This document shows, piece by piece, positions 26,275-35,635 of a DNA stretch of 64,000 nucleotides. A model generated the notes under the pieces. The model was not told the origin of the DNA, ran no database searches, and worked only from the letters and a program-made list of their open reading frames with translations. The position numbers were made by a program, and so were the translations under genes. This stretch comes from Tenacibaculum sp. (GTDB lineage: Bacteria; Bacteroidota; Bacteroidia; Flavobacteriales; Flavobacteriaceae), in NCBI GenBank assembly GCA_022448525.1, contig JAKVCX010000001.1, positions 1 to 64,000 on the forward strand, read 5' to 3'. Every line of letters begins with the position of its first letter. The first letter of the stretch is position 1.

Positions 26275-27984
26275 TTGAGAATAATAGTTCTTATAGTACT
26301 ACTTTCTGTTCGATGTGTTTTCTCCCAAACAGATATTGAACTTTATGAAGCTAAGTCTGACATTTTAAAAATGGTAGCGTTTAAAGACACTAACCTAGAT
26401 AGTTTATTATATTATTCAAAAAAGGTACAAAACTCCAATAATATTTGCGACCAAGTTTCTGGATTAAATTCTGAGGCTTACTATTACTACAAGACTAAAG
26501 ATTTTAAGAAATCTGTAAAAATTGTAAACTCAACGATTTCTAAAATAAACTTGCAACTAACTTCAACAGGCAATTCTTTATGTTTGATTAAAATAAAACT
26601 GAGTTTATTAAACCGTCTCTTTTGGGTTTATAAAAATGAAGGAGAATATGATAAAGCATATGAACAGCTCATTCAAACATCAAAATTAATTAACCAAATT
26701 AAGAACGATAATTTTGATGAATTCTACTATGCAATTAATAACGAACTTTCAAAAGCTCAAATAAAATATGAGCTTCAACTAGCCGAAGAATCAAAAAGTA
26801 TTTTGAATGATTTAATTCAAACAATTGAAGCAAAAAGATCTAATTCCCAGAATTTCTTTCAGCACAAAGCATTTTACAGAAAAAAAGCAGATATTTATAA
26901 CTCTCTAGGAAAAGTATGCATTGCCATAAGTAAAAAAAACAATCAACTGCAATTGTTAGACTCAGCTTCGTTTTATTATAAAAAAGCCTATGATGCTGCA
27001 CTAAACTTCTCTCCTCCTCACCCTGATTCTAAATTAATCTATCAATTACGACAATTAGATGTGTTAATTGCCAGAAAACAATTCAATGAAGGATTGGAAA
27101 TAATCAACCAAATCAATTATCAAAAAAATACGATCAAGGTAGATTACAGTAGTGAAATTAGTTTTTATAAAACCATCTGTCATCATCATTTAAACAATCC
27201 AGACTCTTCAGTTTATCATGCCAAAAATGTATTAACAAAGAGTAAACTCCCTAGTAACCGAATTATCACAGTTTATGACATTTTATCCAATCAATACTTA
27301 AATCAACATAAAACGGACAGCGCTTATAAATACTCCCAACTCACAATAAAAGAATTTAACTTAGCAAAGAATCATGAGCAGAAAACATATCAATTATTAT
27401 ATGATAATGATATCCAAAAGATAAATCAATTAAACGAAACCATTATTGAAAATGAAAAACGAAAGAAAATAAAAATATTGGTTTCTGTATTTCTTGTGGC
27501 AATACTGATTTCTTCATATTTCATTTTCAAAAGCAAAAAATATAAAAATGAAATTTTAGAAAAGACCTCTGAAATCGAAAAATCTAAGAACAAAACGATA
27601 ATTACTAAACAAAAAGTAAATTATAATATTGAAAATGAACTAGAAAATAAAATTCTTCATTTAATAAAAAAAACTGAAAACAATCTCGAGTATTTAACTA
27701 CAGATTTTTCAATAAATACAATAGCTGAACTGGCTCAAACTAATAGCACCTATGTTTCCTTCATTTTCAATAAGCACTTTGATATTCCCTTTCAAAGGTA
27801 TTTCACAAAGAAGAAAATTGAACATGCCATCAATTTAATCAACGATCATAATATTCATGAAAAGTACTCCATTGAAGGACTTGCCAATCAAGTTGGATAT
27901 AAAAGTGCTTCCGCATTTAGCCGAGCTTTTAAGAAAGAAATGAATATTTCTCCCTCAGAATTTATTAAAAATCTACGCCAGTAA
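26275..27984 (+). CDS. TPR-transmembrane-AraC family regulator, paralogue 2
   Basis: A 569-residue paralogue of the preceding gene with the same order: signal peptide (IIVLIVLLSVRCVFSQ, TTG start), TPR-like repeats to about 395, a membrane helix (about 401-418) and an AraC HTH (about 455-569; IEGLANQVGYKSASAFSRAFKKEMNISP). The segment TYQLLYDNDI just before the TM is the same in both proteins, and the recognition helices are very similar, so the two may bind related sites. The 3' end overlaps the convergent YfhO gene by 12 bases. Confidence 0.88.
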   Translation: MRIIVLIVLLSVRCVFSQTDIELYEAKSDILKMVAFKDTNLDSLLYYSKKVQNSNNICDQVSGLNSEAYYYYKTKDFKKSVKIVNSTISKINLQLTSTGNSLCLIKIKLSLLNRLFWVYKNEGEYDKAYEQLIQTSKLINQIKNDNFDEFYYAINNELSKAQIKYELQLAEESKSILNDLIQTIEAKRSNSQNFFQHKAFYRKKADIYNSLGKVCIAISKKNNQLQLLDSASFYYKKAYDAALNFSPPHPDSKLIYQLRQLDVLIARKQFNEGLEIINQINYQKNTIKVDYSSEISFYKTICHHHLNNPDSSVYHAKNVLTKSKLPSNRIITVYDILSNQYLNQHKTDSAYKYSQLTIKEFNLAKNHEQKTYQLLYDNDIQKINQLNETIIENEKRKKIKILVSVFLVAILISSYFIFKSKKYKNEILEKTSEIEKSKNKTIITKQKVNYNIENELENKILHLIKKTENNLEYLTTDFSINTIAELAQTNSTYVSFIFNKHFDIPFQRYFTKKKIEHAINLINDHNIHEKYSIEGLANQVGYKSASAFSRAFKKEMNISPSEFIKNLRQ

Positions 27985-30375
27985 TTTCTTCTTATTTAAG
28001 AAGTATAATCCAATCGGGACAAGTATCAATAAAATGTAAAAATACATTGCTAATTGAGCTCCTTGCCTTACAATAGTTGGTTCAAATTTAAAAACAATAT
28101 CATGTTCCCCAGCAGGAATATTCATTCCTCGCAATACGTAATTTATTTGATAATGAGGAACAAGTTTTCCATCTAAATAAGCATTCCAACCTTCGGCATA
28201 AAATATCTCAGAAAACACAGCAAAACTCTCATTATTACTATAACTCTTATACTCCATCTTATCAAGTTCATGTTTAATTAACTTTATGCTTGATAATGAA
28301 TCTTTCTGAAACTCTATTTTATCGCCTTTATACTTGTCGCCTCTTATTACTGCTTGTTTCTTAGTTTTAATATTTGTTAAGGCCATTATCTCCTCATTAG
28401 CAGATTTAACAGGAATTAATTGCTCTACAAACCATACATTTCCATTTGCCTCTTTATTTAATTCAAAATTCTCAGCATCAGCAATAAAGTACTTTGTATT
28501 TAACATGTTTAATATTTCCATGTTATTTTTTGCAACTTGATATTCTACCAATTCTTGATATCGTTTCAACTTAGCTGCGTGATATCCACCAACTGATCTA
28601 TGGAAAAAAGATGTTCGGTTTTCATTCATAAAATTACCTGAGAAGTTTGCTACTCTATAATATCCTTTATCCTTAAGAATCTCAAGATCCGCTTTTGTAG
28701 GGACGAATGGTTTATCAATTACTCTTCTACTTACAAAGTTTTCTGTATTAACATAATTCCAGTTCACCGAAACAAGATCAAATAAAACGATACTGATTAT
28801 TGCTCCATAAACAAATAATAGTTTGGCCTTATTTTTCAAAAACTGATAAATAAACCCTGCCGTAATAACTATTAGAAATATTGAACGTAAACTATCCTTT
28901 AATAATAAACTCTTACGATCGCTAATTAAAGCATCAATTAATGAAGGATATTGTTGATACTGGCCATCTCTAATTCCTTCAAAACTTCCGGTCAAATGAG
29001 CTAAAACAAATCCTCCAACAATTAAACCTAATGAGATATAAACCGCCTTTTTAAGGTATTCTAATTTCTCTTCATTTGTTTTATTATTCTTAAATAACTC
29101 GTTTAACCCTAATATTGCCATTAAAGGAATACACAATTCTGCAATCACCTGAATAGACGAAACTGCCCTAAACTTATCGTATAAAGGAACAAAATCAATA
29201 AAGAAATTTGTAACAAAAGCTAGATTTTTACCCCAGCTCAAAACTATTGAAAATATGGTTGCTGAAACTAACCAATATTTAATCTTCCTATCAACTAAAA
29301 ATATTCCGAGGAAAAATAAAAACACAATAACAGCTCCAATATATGCAGGAGCTTCAACAATTGGTTGATCTCCCCAATAAGTTAAAACTTCTTTAGAGTA
29401 TTCTTTTGCAGCTTTAGAACCTGCAATTGCTTCAAACTCTTGATAAAAATTAGAATTTTCACTTAAAGCATCAACAGTTCCACCTCCCATAAATCTAGGA
29501 ACCATTAAATTCATTGTTTCTAATTTCCCATAACTATACTGAGTGATATAGTCATAATCCAAACCAATAAATTTCTTTCGCTTTGGTTTTCCTTCAGTAT
29601 CAATCGTTAATTCCGACTTTCCTCTAATACTATAATCAGCATATTCCTTAGTTGCCATTAAACGAGAAGAGTTTACTCCTACACCGATAATAAAAGCAAC
29701 TGCTATAATCGCTACTTGTTTAAAAAACAATACTAGCTTTTTATTTTTAATCGCTTCTATAAACTCAACAATACCGAGAATCACAATACAAAAACCTAAG
29801 TAATAAGTCATTTGAATATGTCCAGCACCAATTTCCATGGTCATTCCAATAGCTGCCAATAGAAAACCAAGTAAAAATCGTTTTTGAAAAATAAGTAGTA
29901 CTCCAGAAATTATAATCGGCATGTAAGCAATTGCATGGGCTTTTGCATTATGTCCAGCTCCAATAATAATGATAAGATAGGTTGAAAAACCAAATGCCAA
30001 ACCTCCTAAAATCGACAATTTCCAATCTACTTTTAAAGTCATTAATAAAATAAAGAATCCAAAGAAATAAAGGAAAAGATAATCGGCTGGTCTAGGTAAA
30101 AAACGTAAGGCTCTATCTACTTCTTTTAAAAAGTCATTCTCATAGTTTGCACTTACTAAATAACCAGGCATTCCACTGAAAGCATTACTCAGCCAATAAG
30201 CCTCTTTGTCATTCTTTTCTCTATACTCACGTAACTCTTTAGAAATTCCTTTAAACTGATCAATATCGGATTGCTTTATTTGTTTTCCAGATAATACAGG
30301 ATTAAAATATAATATTGATACAACAACAAATACTAGGATAGCTCCTATGTAAGGTAATAACTTATTAATCTTCAT
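27973..30375 (-). CDS. YfhO family membrane protein
   Basis: An 800-residue protein with about 12 hydrophobic helices spread over residues 8-545. A soluble domain follows (about 550-765, with NENRTSFFHRSVGGYHAAKLKRYQEL and AEGWNAYLDGKLVPHYQINYVLRGMNIPAGEHDIVFKFEP), then a final TM helix. This is the GT-C-like architecture of YfhO proteins, which in Gram-positives take part in glycosylating lipoteichoic acid. In Bacteroidetes the substrate is unknown. The DUF4834 gene lies 2 bases upstream in the same operon. Confidence 0.9.
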   Translation of the reverse strand: MKINKLLPYIGAILVFVVVSILYFNPVLSGKQIKQSDIDQFKGISKELREYREKNDKEAYWLSNAFSGMPGYLVSANYENDFLKEVDRALRFLPRPADYLFLYFFGFFILLMTLKVDWKLSILGGLAFGFSTYLIIIIGAGHNAKAHAIAYMPIIISGVLLIFQKRFLLGFLLAAIGMTMEIGAGHIQMTYYLGFCIVILGIVEFIEAIKNKKLVLFFKQVAIIAVAFIIGVGVNSSRLMATKEYADYSIRGKSELTIDTEGKPKRKKFIGLDYDYITQYSYGKLETMNLMVPRFMGGGTVDALSENSNFYQEFEAIAGSKAAKEYSKEVLTYWGDQPIVEAPAYIGAVIVFLFFLGIFLVDRKIKYWLVSATIFSIVLSWGKNLAFVTNFFIDFVPLYDKFRAVSSIQVIAELCIPLMAILGLNELFKNNKTNEEKLEYLKKAVYISLGLIVGGFVLAHLTGSFEGIRDGQYQQYPSLIDALISDRKSLLLKDSLRSIFLIVITAGFIYQFLKNKAKLLFVYGAIISIVLFDLVSVNWNYVNTENFVSRRVIDKPFVPTKADLEILKDKGYYRVANFSGNFMNENRTSFFHRSVGGYHAAKLKRYQELVEYQVAKNNMEILNMLNTKYFIADAENFELNKEANGNVWFVEQLIPVKSANEEIMALTNIKTKKQAVIRGDKYKGDKIEFQKDSLSSIKLIKHELDKMEYKSYSNNESFAVFSEIFYAEGWNAYLDGKLVPHYQINYVLRGMNIPAGEHDIVFKFEPTIVRQGAQLAMYFYILLILVPIGLYFLNKKKLLA

Positions 30376-30377
30376 AG

Positions 30378-30659
30378 TTAGTCGATTTCTTCAAAATCAA
30401 TATATTCTCCTACTGATTTATCACTTTCTTTTGATTGATTTGGTTTTTTGTCTATTATGGTCTCACCTACTTTAACGTCATTATCTTTTTTGGCACCACC
30501 ATATTGTTTTTCTGCACGTTCTTGCATTTTCTGAACGGCTTTTTTCATTAAATATGGAGCGAAAAGTCGAGCTAAAAACTTTAGTGTATAATACACTAAA
30601 GCGATGATAAGTAGTGTTCTTATAAAATTCATTGGTCCTGCTTGATGGATCTCTATCAT
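30378..30659 (-). CDS. DUF4834 small membrane protein
   Basis: A 93-residue protein with one N-terminal membrane helix (FIRTLLIIALVYYTLKFLARLF) and a charged cytoplasmic tail ending EYIDFEEID. The acidic end and the KxGE-I-DKKP segment fit DUF4834, a Bacteroidetes family of unknown role. It is the first gene of the pair with YfhO (2-base gap) and has its own promoter box at 30683-30690. Confidence 0.82.
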   Translation of the reverse strand: MIEIHQAGPMNFIRTLLIIALVYYTLKFLARLFAPYLMKKAVQKMQERAEKQYGGAKKDNDVKVGETIIDKKPNQSKESDKSVGEYIDFEEID

Positions 30660-30682
30660 TCTAATATTAGTAAAAAAGCAAT

Positions 30683-30690
30683 CAAAAATA
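30683..30690 (-). promoter_or_regulatory. -7 box of the DUF4834-yfhO operon
   Basis: On the minus strand TATTTTTG fits TAnnTTTG, 24 bases before the DUF4834 ATG. Confidence 0.45.
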
Positions 30691-30753
30691 ACAATTTGAA
30701 CTAAAACCTTACGTTAATAATCCTGTAAACTTATTAGATTGATAATTTTACTG

Positions 30754-30761
30754 TATGTTTG
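30754..30761 (+). promoter_or_regulatory. -7 box of the barrel-like protein gene
   Basis: TATGTTTG fits TAnnTTTG, with the predicted transcript start at about 30768. That leaves almost no leader before the ATG at 30774 and supports the later ATGs at 30789/30792. Confidence 0.5.
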
Positions 30762-30788
30762 TATTACGTGTAAATGTTTGCGTTGAAT

Positions 30789-32135
30789 ATGATGAAAAAA
30801 AAATTTAGTGTTTTATTGTTGTTCTTATGTACAACAATTACAGCACAATACACGGAAGTGATAAATTCGAATAAACCTGGTTTTTCTGAGAGCCCCTACA
30901 GTGTTGGTACAGGAGTTTATCAGTTTGAAAGTAGTATCTTTCATATAAATGCTTCTGCCATTCCAACGTTTAGTAACCCAAGAGCAACTGGACTAGAATT
31001 ACACTATAGAATGGGATTGTTAGATGAGTTTTTAGAACTAAATGTAACAACTGCTCTTCAACAAAATGAATTTGCATTTTTAAATGTTTTTGAATCAAGT
31101 AGATCCGAATTTGGTTTTGGTCAATTTACAATTGGTGCTAAATATTTAGTTTACAAACCAAAATACGAAGACAAATCAAAAGAAATAAGAAGTTGGAAAA
31201 AAAGACATTCTTTCGATTGGTCTCGATGGATTCCTCATGTTGCTGTTTATGGAGGAATCAACTTCGGTTCTTTCTTAAGTGATTACCATGCTCGAGGAGG
31301 AATTACTCCAAAAATTGGTGTTTTATTACAAAATGAATTTTCTCACAAACTGAATGTTATAACAAACATACATTATAACTATATCGGAGGATATTTACCT
31401 GAATTTTCATATGTGGTTACAGGAACATATAATTTCACGGATAAATGGTCTGGGTTTGCAGAACATCAAGCTTTATTTAACAAACAAGAATCACAGAGTA
31501 ACTTAGGTTTAGGAGTTGCTTATTTATTCAATAATAACTTACAAATTAACTCATCATTAAGAGGAACATTTCAAGATAATAGTACCGGAATTTATACCAG
31601 TATTGGGGTTTCTTACAGAATTAACAAACATGTAGACAAATATGTTGAACTGGATGAGTTTGGTAATAAAATAGAGGGAGAAGATATTCAAACTTATAAC
31701 AAAGGTTTCTTTGGACGTATAATTGACAAAATCAAAAATTTATTCAAGAAGAAAGACAAAAACGGTCCTCAACTTGAAACTGAAAAAACTGAAGAAGAAC
31801 TTGAAAAAGAGAAAGAAGGAAGAGTAAGAGTTCGTCAAAAATCAGTTTTAGACGATATTACTAAAAAAGATAAAAAAGCTAAGAAAAAGACAACTAAAGA
31901 AAAAGAAAAAGCAGCTAAGAAGAAGAAAAAAGCTGAGGAGAAAGCTAAAAGAAAACTAGAAAAAGAAAAGCTAAAAGAAGAAAAAAGAAAAAAGAAAGAG
32001 CAAGAAAAACTCGAGAAGGAGATTAAAAAGCTCGAGGAAGAGTTGAAAAAAGAAGAAGAACAAGAAAAAAAGGAAAAAGAGGAAAAGGAGAAGGAAAAGA
32101 ATGAAAAAGAAAAAGAAGAAAAGGATAATGAATAG
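30789..32135 (+). CDS. Outer-membrane-barrel-like protein with long Lys/Glu-rich tail
   Basis: A signal peptide (MMKKKFSVLLLFLCTTITAQ) is followed by about 280 residues of beta-rich sequence resembling the Phenol_MetA_deg/transporter-like barrels of Bacteroidetes (NKPGFSESPYSVGTGVYQFESS, NFTDKWSGFAEHQ, SSLRGTFQDNSTGIYTSIGVSYRI). The last 130 or so residues are a low-complexity charged helix made almost only of Lys and Glu. The start at 30789 is chosen from the promoter position; an ATG at 30774 is in frame. The function is unknown. The tail is unusual for a barrel, and its location (periplasm or outside) cannot be told. Confidence 0.75.
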   Translation: MMKKKFSVLLLFLCTTITAQYTEVINSNKPGFSESPYSVGTGVYQFESSIFHINASAIPTFSNPRATGLELHYRMGLLDEFLELNVTTALQQNEFAFLNVFESSRSEFGFGQFTIGAKYLVYKPKYEDKSKEIRSWKKRHSFDWSRWIPHVAVYGGINFGSFLSDYHARGGITPKIGVLLQNEFSHKLNVITNIHYNYIGGYLPEFSYVVTGTYNFTDKWSGFAEHQALFNKQESQSNLGLGVAYLFNNNLQINSSLRGTFQDNSTGIYTSIGVSYRINKHVDKYVELDEFGNKIEGEDIQTYNKGFFGRIIDKIKNLFKKKDKNGPQLETEKTEEELEKEKEGRVRVRQKSVLDDITKKDKKAKKKTTKEKEKAAKKKKKAEEKAKRKLEKEKLKEEKRKKKEQEKLEKEIKKLEEELKKEEEQEKKEKEEKEKEKNEKEKEEKDNE

Positions 32136-32159
32136 ATTTTATAATTATACATTTGTTGT

Positions 32160-33281
32160 ATGATTCAACTAAAAGAAATACACTCTAAAAAGGAAATAAA
32201 ACAATTTGTTTTATTTCCTTTTTCCTTATATAAGAATAACAAATACTGGGTTCCGCCAATTATTAATGATGAAGTTGCCAACTTTGATAAAACAAAAAAT
32301 CCAGTATTCGAAAATGCCGATGCACGATTTTTTGTAGCAATTAAAGACAATGAAATTGTTGGACGTGTAATTGCGATTATTAATCGGTATGAAGTTGAAC
32401 AACAAGGAATCAAAAAAATGAGATTTGGTTGGTTTGATGTTATTGATGACATCGAAGTAACCAAAGTATTATTGAACAAAGTTAAAGAGATTGCTCAGGA
32501 GAATAACTTAGAATATATCGAAGGTCCTGTTGGGTTTAACAACTTAGATAAAACCGGTGTTCTTATTGAAGGATTTGATGAATTAGGAACAATGATTACC
32601 TGGTACAATCATCCATATTATAAAGATCATTTAGAACAACTTGGATATCGCAAAGAAAAAGAATATCTAGAAAATAGATTCCTTTATGAAGATATTAAAA
32701 TTGAAAGACACGTTAAAGCAGGACGTATTCTTAAAAAGAGATACAATCTAAAGGAATTAAACTTTACTAAAACTAAAGACATAATGCCATATGTTGATGA
32801 AATGTTTGAGTTGTTTAGTAAGAGCTATTCAAAATTATCAACCTACGTTCCTATTTCAGATGCGCAAATAGAATATTTTAAAAAGAAATATATCAGCTTT
32901 ATAAACCCAGAATTTATAAAATTTGTAATGCATAAAGAAACGAATAAGTTAGTTGCTTTTGCTATAACTATGCCTTCGTTTTCTAGAGCTTTACAAAAGG
33001 CGAAAGGTAAATTGTTCCCATTTGGAATATTCCATCTTTTAAACGCTAGAAAAAACTCCAAAGACGTAACTTTTTACCTAATTGGTGTAGATCCAGCGTA
33101 TCAAAACAAAGGAGTTACAGCTATTTTATTTGAAGAATTCCATAAATCTTTTGGTGAACGAAATATTAAAAATTGTATCCGAACTCCAGAACTTGAAGAT
33201 AATACTGCTATACATAAGTTATGGTCGCAATTTAATCCAAGAACTCACAAAAGAAGAAGAACGTATCGATTAGATTTATAA
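32160..33281 (+). CDS. GNAT-like acetyltransferase-fold protein
   Basis: A 373-residue protein of a family common in Bacteroidetes. Two GNAT-like halves are suggested: N-terminal ADARFFVAIKDNEIVGRVIAIINR and C-terminal DVTFYLIGVDPAYQNKGVTAILFEEFHKSF, with the A-motif-like Q-N-K-G-V. Between them lies PVGFNNLDKTGVLIEGFDELGTMITWYN. The substrate is unknown. Its stop overlaps the rsmE start by one base (TAATG), so the two genes are co-translated. Confidence 0.8.
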   Translation: MIQLKEIHSKKEIKQFVLFPFSLYKNNKYWVPPIINDEVANFDKTKNPVFENADARFFVAIKDNEIVGRVIAIINRYEVEQQGIKKMRFGWFDVIDDIEVTKVLLNKVKEIAQENNLEYIEGPVGFNNLDKTGVLIEGFDELGTMITWYNHPYYKDHLEQLGYRKEKEYLENRFLYEDIKIERHVKAGRILKKRYNLKELNFTKTKDIMPYVDEMFELFSKSYSKLSTYVPISDAQIEYFKKKYISFINPEFIKFVMHKETNKLVAFAITMPSFSRALQKAKGKLFPFGIFHLLNARKNSKDVTFYLIGVDPAYQNKGVTAILFEEFHKSFGERNIKNCIRTPELEDNTAIHKLWSQFNPRTHKRRRTYRLDL

Positions 33282-33985
33282 TGCAACTTTTTTTTAATCC
33301 ACATATTAATCCCGAAACAAAGGAAATTCTTTTTAGCAAAGAAGAAAGTCGTCACATTATTAAAGTCTTAAGGAAGAAACAAGGTGATATTCTCCATATA
33401 ACTAATGGAAATGGATACTTATTTTCTGCCGAAATTATAATTGAAAGTGATAAAAAATGTGTTGCTAAAATTATTGGAGCTGAATTCAAAGAAAAAGATT
33501 GGAATTATTATTTACATGTTGCTATTGCTCCAACAAAAAACATTGATCGATTAGAGTGGTTTATTGAAAAAGCAACCGAAATAGGAATTGATGAAATAAC
33601 ACCACTGCTTTGCGATAATTCCGAAAGGAAGGTGATTAAATTTGAACGTTTAGAAAAAATCATGCTCTCCGCAGCAAAGCAATCCTTAAAATTTAATGCT
33701 CCTAAGTTAAATGGACTTACTAAGTTCAAAGACTTTTTACACAGCAATAAAGAAGGTAATTTACTTATTGCACATTGCTATGACGGAGTAAAAACACCAC
33801 TAAAGTCTTTTGAATTTAAAGAAGATAGAATTACAATTTTAATTGGACCTGAAGGAGATTTCTCGCAAAAAGAAGTTGAAGAAGCTGTACAGGCTAAATT
33901 TATTCCAATTACCTTAGGAAAAAGTCGGTTAAGAACTGAAACCGCTGGGCTCGTAGCTGTTCATAGCATCAATTTCTTAAACTAA
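33281..33985 (+). CDS. rsmE: 16S rRNA (uracil-1498-N3)-methyltransferase
   Basis: A 234-residue SPOUT methyltransferase. The N-terminal PUA-like part has SRHIIKVLRKKQGD and NGNGYLFSAEI. The knotted C-terminal domain has ERLEKIMLSAAKQSLKFNAP, the SAM-binding ITILIGPEGDFSQKEV and the end motif ITLGKSRLRTETAGLVAV. Length and motifs match RsmE. It is coupled to the GNAT-like gene upstream. Confidence 0.95.
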   Translation: MQLFFNPHINPETKEILFSKEESRHIIKVLRKKQGDILHITNGNGYLFSAEIIIESDKKCVAKIIGAEFKEKDWNYYLHVAIAPTKNIDRLEWFIEKATEIGIDEITPLLCDNSERKVIKFERLEKIMLSAAKQSLKFNAPKLNGLTKFKDFLHSNKEGNLLIAHCYDGVKTPLKSFEFKEDRITILIGPEGDFSQKEVEEAVQAKFIPITLGKSRLRTETAGLVAVHSINFLN

Positions 33986-34035
33986 ATCTCTAGGAAACTT
34001 TTGTAAGTTCGGTCTATTTTATTTACATTTAGATA

Positions 34036-34043
34036 TAAATTTG
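34036..34043 (+). promoter_or_regulatory. -7 box of the multi-TM AraC gene
   Basis: TAAATTTG fits TAnnTTTG and would give a leader of about 88 nt before the TTG start at 34138. Confidence 0.4.
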
Positions 34044-34137
34044 ATAATTTTAGCATCGTAAAATTCATTTTTTTACACCTCCTTTTCATAAAAAATTTGC
34101 TAAATTTAAGAGCCTAAAAACCTATTACTGAACAACC

Positions 34138-35328
34138 TTGAGCACTGCAGACTTTTTTAACGTGTTTTTGCTTTTAAGTGCGTTGCACGGATTTGCATTA
34201 TGTCTTATCATGTTTTTTTCAAAATATGGTAAAGACAGAAGTTTGTTGTTTTTAAACCTAATGATTCTTACGTTTTCTTTAAACAACTTTCAATCATGGG
34301 CTTTAGAAAGAAACTTAATCCAACATAAATTTATGTTGGATTATATTCAAATACCTTGGCATTTTTTAAGTGCTCCGTTTTTTTATGCATTTCTAGTCAA
34401 CTACCTTAATATCTCAAATCAATCAAGAAAACTTCTTAAATATTTTTTGGGGATTTTTGTAGTATTATGCGTTGCCCAATTAACATTCGTGATTACCTAT
34501 TCTTTAGGAGGTGGAACAAAAGAAGAATTGGATTATATATATGAACGATATACCTCTATTGAAGAACTCATAAGTTTAGTTGGATCACTTTCTGTTTTTG
34601 GATATTCTTATTATATCTTAAAAGGAAAGAAAAAGCTATTCACAAAAATTTTAACTTATGATAATTTAAAGTGGATTTACGACTTTTTTAAATTAACCTT
34701 GATTGTATATGTTCTTTGGATATTCGCCTTAGTGATTAAGTTTAGTTTAAACTTTTCTGGTTTTATTTATTCATATTATCCATTAAGAATTTCTACAACG
34801 GTAATCATCTTTATTTTAGGATATCAAGGATTGCGTTATTTACGTTTATTAAAAGAACGTAAAAATATCCGAGAAAATATTAATGTAGAAGAATTAGAAG
34901 TTATTAATTCTCTAAAAACATCAAGAGAAAATATTATTGATTCAACAGAATCGAATTTGAAAGAACCTACTAATGAATCTCAGTTTTTAGAGATTGATTC
35001 TTTCATTCGCTCCAAGAATATTCACCTTCAACCGAAATATACGTTACAAAATTTGTCGAATGATCTAAACATTGGCTCTAGTACATTATCAGCTTGTATT
35101 AATAAAAACGCCAAAAAGAGTTTTGTGGACTATATTAATGAAATGAGAGTAAAACAAGCAAAAAAATTTTTACTTGATCAGAAATACGAAGGCTATACGA
35201 TTGCATCTATTGGATTGGAATCTGGGTTTAACTCTAAATCTGCATTTTATGATGTTTTCAAAAAACACACTGGGATGACTCCTTTGGCTTTCAAGAATAA
35301 TAACATTAAAAAGAATAGCTTCGCTTAA
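34138..35328 (+). CDS. AraC family regulator with multi-helix membrane sensor
   Basis: A 396-residue protein. Six or seven hydrophobic helices occupy residues 5-235 (LLLSALHGFALCLIMFF, LFLNLMILTFSL, FLSAPFFYAFLVNYL and others). A linker follows, then an AraC-type HTH at about 287-392 (QNLSNDLNIGSSTLSACIN, IASIGLESGFNSKSAFYDVFKKHTGMTP). The start is TTG; no ATG lies before the first helix ends. Such one-component regulators are frequent in Flavobacteria and their signals are mostly unknown. The two candidate small RNAs with 31-bp palindromes immediately downstream are plausible targets, by position only. Confidence 0.87.
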   Translation: MSTADFFNVFLLLSALHGFALCLIMFFSKYGKDRSLLFLNLMILTFSLNNFQSWALERNLIQHKFMLDYIQIPWHFLSAPFFYAFLVNYLNISNQSRKLLKYFLGIFVVLCVAQLTFVITYSLGGGTKEELDYIYERYTSIEELISLVGSLSVFGYSYYILKGKKKLFTKILTYDNLKWIYDFFKLTLIVYVLWIFALVIKFSLNFSGFIYSYYPLRISTTVIIFILGYQGLRYLRLLKERKNIRENINVEELEVINSLKTSRENIIDSTESNLKEPTNESQFLEIDSFIRSKNIHLQPKYTLQNLSNDLNIGSSTLSACINKNAKKSFVDYINEMRVKQAKKFLLDQKYEGYTIASIGLESGFNSKSAFYDVFKKHTGMTPLAFKNNNIKKNSFA

Positions 35329-35346
35329 TTTTTGAATTTAGACCTA

Positions 35347-35377
35347 TCCTAAAACATCCAATTTGGACGTTTTCGGA
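35347..35377. promoter_or_regulatory. 31-bp palindromic operator, copy 1
   Basis: TCCTAAAACATCCAA and TTGGACGTTTTCGGA flank a single central T, with 13 of 15 positions pairing. The right end is 21 bases before a TATATTTG box at 35399-35406, an activator-like position. Copy 2 is at 35569-35599. Confidence 0.6.
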
Positions 35378-35412
35378 CTCTCAATTTCATACAAAATCTA
35401 TATTTGATATGT

Positions 35413-35547
35413 TTTTATAAATATTACATTATTCTGATTTTAATAATGTTTTTGAATTAACAAGTCAATTTAAGGCATATAGAGAGATTACATATCTCTC
35501 TATGAAGAGGAGAAAGCACAAACACTGTTTAATAACAGTGTTTTTTT
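35413..35547 (+). ncRNA. Candidate small RNA 1 downstream of the multi-TM AraC gene
   Basis: A TATATTTG box (35399-35406) is followed by about 135 nt without a convincing ORF. The segment has a perfect 10-bp hairpin (35479-35488 with 35494-35503, ATAGAGAGAT/ATCTCTCTAT) and a single-stranded purine run GAAGAGGAG. It ends in the intrinsic terminator AAACACTGTT/AACAGTGTTT (35520-35543) plus seven T. The same order of parts follows in the next 190 bases. This fills most of the 445-base gap before the DUF4159 gene. Confidence 0.6.
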
Positions 35548-35568
35548 ATTTAAATTTTAAAAAAGTTG

Positions 35569-35599
35569 TCCTAATTCATCCAAATTAGACGTTTTAGGA
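35569..35599. promoter_or_regulatory. 31-bp palindromic operator, copy 2
   Basis: TCCTAATTCATCCAA and TTAGACGTTTTAGGA flank a central A (11 of 15 positions pair). It shares CATCCAA and GACGTTTT with copy 1. Its right end lies 22 bases before the TATCTTTG box at 35622-35629, nearly the same geometry as copy 1. Confidence 0.6.
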
Positions 35600-35635
35600 G
35601 TCGTAACCCTCTTGTTATCACTATCTTTGAAGTGA

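Noticed and set aside
31835-32152. Minus-strand open frame rich in Ser and Phe
   Set aside because: It is the complement of the Lys/Glu-coding tail of the gene at 30789-32135.
35504-35590. Peptide frame beginning MKRRKHKHC within candidate small RNA 1
   Set aside because: It reads through the terminator hairpin and into the second palindrome, with no sign of a coding sequence.
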